Shown here in pieces: positions 6,524 to 7,205 of a DNA stretch of 7,205 nucleotides; the stretch's first letter is position 1, and each line of letters opens with the position of its first letter. Both the position numbers and the translations under genes were made by a program. The DNA lies in assembly GCA_900755085.1 (NCBI GenBank), contig CAAEFF010000065.1, positions 1 to 7,205 on the forward strand, in the 5' to 3' direction. Below the pieces are notes generated by a model. The model did not search any database, was not told the DNA's origin, and worked only from the letters and a program-made list of their open reading frames with translations. Source of the stretch: an uncultured Streptococcus sp. (lineage in GTDB: Bacteria > Bacillota > Bacilli > Lactobacillales > Streptococcaceae).

Positions 6524-6608
6524 GGATTATCGAGCAAGACGCAGTGGTTGAGTGGGCTCTACTAAGCTGATTTCATCAGCTTTTACAGCCCTACTCAACT
6601 GTGCGGAG

Positions 6609-6665
6609 GTGGGACGACGAAATAGAATTCTAACGAATGACCGATTTCTGTCCCACTCTCTTTTT
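6609..6665 (+). terminator. Second terminator-like hairpin
   Basis: GTGGGAC (6609-6615) pairs with GTCCCAC (6650-6656). After a 3-by-1 internal loop, GAAAT (6619-6623) pairs with ATTTC (6644-6648) around a 20-base loop containing GAATTC. TCTC and five Ts follow (6657-6665). The large loop makes it a weaker terminator than the one upstream. It may back up that terminator and insulate the obgE promoter. Confidence 0.55.
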
Positions 6666-6678
6666 GTGTAGGCTCGAT

Positions 6679-6707
6679 TTGAAAAATACCCTATTTCGTG
6701 GTAAAAT
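6679..6707 (+). promoter_or_regulatory. Promoter of the small membrane protein gene and obgE
   Basis: TTGAAA (-35, 6679-6684) and TAAAAT (-10, 6702-6707) are separated by exactly 17 bases, and a TG extension sits at 6699-6700. This is the best-formed vegetative promoter in the window. Transcription should begin near 6714, leaving about 30 bases before the GTG at 6744. Confidence 0.82.
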
Positions 6708-6711
6708 AGGG
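6689..6711. promoter_or_regulatory. Inverted repeat overlapping the -10: possible operator
   Basis: CCCTATTT (6689-6696) and AAATAGGG (6704-6711) are perfect 8-base arms separated by 7 bases. They cover the spacer, the TG extension and the -10. The repeat ends before the expected transcript start, so it would act as DNA rather than RNA. The dyad could bind a dimeric repressor; none is identifiable here, and AT-rich promoters produce dyads by chance. Confidence 0.45.
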
Positions 6712-6743
6712 CTAATGAATTTATAGTAATCGAGGTATTAGCA

Positions 6744-6875
6744 GTGGCTTTTGGAGATAACGGAAAACGTAAAAAAACACCATTTGAAATGATCACGATG
6801 GTGGTTATTGTGATTATGTTGATTGTAACGGTTGGTGCAATCTTTGCAACCGCAATTGGTGCTCTTTCTTATTAA
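6744..6875 (+). CDS. Small single-pass membrane protein, DUF4044-like, 43 residues
   Basis: GTG start with GAGG (6732-6735) 8 bases upstream; the stop TAA is at 6873-6875. The protein begins (fMet)AFGDNGKRKKTPFE and continues as one hydrophobic helix (about residues 16-41) ending ALSY. The basic KRKK (8-11) before the helix predicts the N-terminus inside the cell. I recognise it, from memory, as the short DUF4044 protein common in lactic acid bacteria and streptococci; its function is unknown. It shares a promoter with obgE, which starts 33 bases later with no terminator between. A toxin role is possible for any small hydrophobic peptide, but no antitoxin RNA or partner is seen. Confidence 0.85.
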   Translation: MAFGDNGKRKKTPFEMITMVVIVIMLIVTVGAIFATAIGALSY

Positions 6876-6908
6876 GACGCACGCAGAAATAAAGGAAATC
6901 ATCTATTT

Positions 6909-7205
6909 ATGAGTATGTTTTTAGACACAGCCAAGATTAAGGTCAAGGCTGGAAATGGCGGCGATGGCATGGTGGCCTTCCGTCGTGAAAAATATGTCCC
7001 CAACGGGGGACCTTGGGGCGGTGATGGAGGCCGTGGAGGGAACGTCGTCTTTGTGGTAGACGAAGGTTTGCGCACCTTGATGGACTTCCGTTACAACCGG
7101 CATTTCAAAGCCCAAAGTGGGGAAAAAGGAATGACCAAGGGCATGCACGGACGGGGAGCGGAAGATCTCTACGTACGAGTTCCTCAAGGAACGACCGTCC
7201 GAGAT
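6909..7205 (+). CDS. obgE: ObgE/CgtA, ribosome-associated GTPase (5' part only)
   Basis: Obg is an essential GTPase that binds the 50S subunit and acts in ribosome assembly and stress (ppGpp) responses. Only the first 99 residues are present, all within the glycine-rich N-terminal Obg domain, with GNGGDGMVAFRREK (16-29) and PNGGPWGGDGGRGGNVVFV (32-50), both typical. The G-domain and C-terminal domain lie off the right edge. The ATG at 6909 gives MSMFLDTAKIKV. A second ATG at 6915 is possible, but the first is closer to the AAAGGA ribosome site (6891-6896, a rather long 12-base spacer) and matches pneumococcal Obg as I recall it. Confidence 0.97.
   Translation, partial: MSMFLDTAKIKVKAGNGGDGMVAFRREKYVPNGGPWGGDGGRGGNVVFVVDEGLRTLMDFRYNRHFKAQSGEKGMTKGMHGRGAEDLYVRVPQGTTVRD

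Larger units (their letters stand above)
6485..6668. repeat. Hairpin-rich intergenic block, probably a dispersed streptococcal repeat
   Basis: Three hairpins follow each other with no coding sense: the terminator at the left end; a branched middle one in which GTTGAGT plus GGGCT (6547-6558) pair with AGCCC plus ACTCAAC (6587-6599, one bulged T) and enclose a perfect AAGCTGA/TCAGCTT stem (6564-6570 with 6576-6582); and a right one at 6609-6656. GGGAC/GTCC arms occur in both end hairpins. I recall similar strings between genes in oral streptococci, but this is memory rather than a search. It fills most of the gap between the adhesin and the next gene. Confidence 0.55.

Noticed and set aside
6527..6796. 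Minus-strand 89-codon frame across the intergenic block
   Set aside because: It runs through hairpins and the obgE promoter and over the real small gene, and has no protein-like features. It is best explained as a frame created by the repeat element.
6921..7187. 88-codon minus-strand frame opposite obgE
   Set aside because: A shadow of the glycine-rich Obg coding sequence, which is clearly the true gene.

Overview
The window looks like a chromosomal core segment of a Firmicute, most probably a Streptococcus of the mitis/sanguinis type. I base this on the close resemblance, from memory, of the GatD, MurT, CdaA, GlmM and Obg proteins to their pneumococcal counterparts, on an AT-leaning base composition, and on the extended -10 (TGnTAtaAT) promoters. 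I cannot fix the species without a search.

Layout. On the minus strand, the left part carries murT (606-1949) and gatD (606 to beyond the left edge). Their start and stop codons overlap. Together they encode the two-subunit enzyme that amidates D-glutamate in lipid II. A 103-base divergent promoter region (1950-2052) separates them from a plus-strand operon: cdaA (2053-2901, membrane diadenylate cyclase), cdaR (2898-3647, YbbR-domain regulator) and glmM (3670-5019, phosphoglucosamine mutase). This trio is the classic c-di-AMP and cell-wall-precursor operon. No terminator follows glmM. After 47 bases comes an LPXTG surface protein (5067-6473). It has a signal peptide, two MSCRAMM-type adhesin domains, a serine stalk encoded by ten 18-bp repeats, and an LPSTG sorting signal. 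A strong terminator and a second hairpin with a T-run close this unit (6485-6665). They sit in a hairpin-rich block that is probably a dispersed streptococcal intergenic repeat. A well-formed promoter (6679-6707), overlapped by an inverted repeat, then drives a 43-residue membrane protein of the DUF4044 type (6744-6875, GTG start) and the 5' part of obgE (6909 to beyond the right edge).

How the genes fit together. GlmM makes glucosamine-1-phosphate for UDP-GlcNAc. CdaA makes c-di-AMP and is modulated by CdaR and GlmM. MurT/GatD modify the finished lipid II, and sortase attaches LPXTG proteins to lipid II. The locus therefore brings together several steps around the peptidoglycan precursor. 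Most of the window is ordinary core genome. The parts worth a second look are the adhesin riding behind the c-di-AMP operon, its length-variable serine stalk, the apparently leaderless murT message, the intergenic repeat block, and the possible operator at the obgE promoter. I did not see a clearly new multi-gene system.
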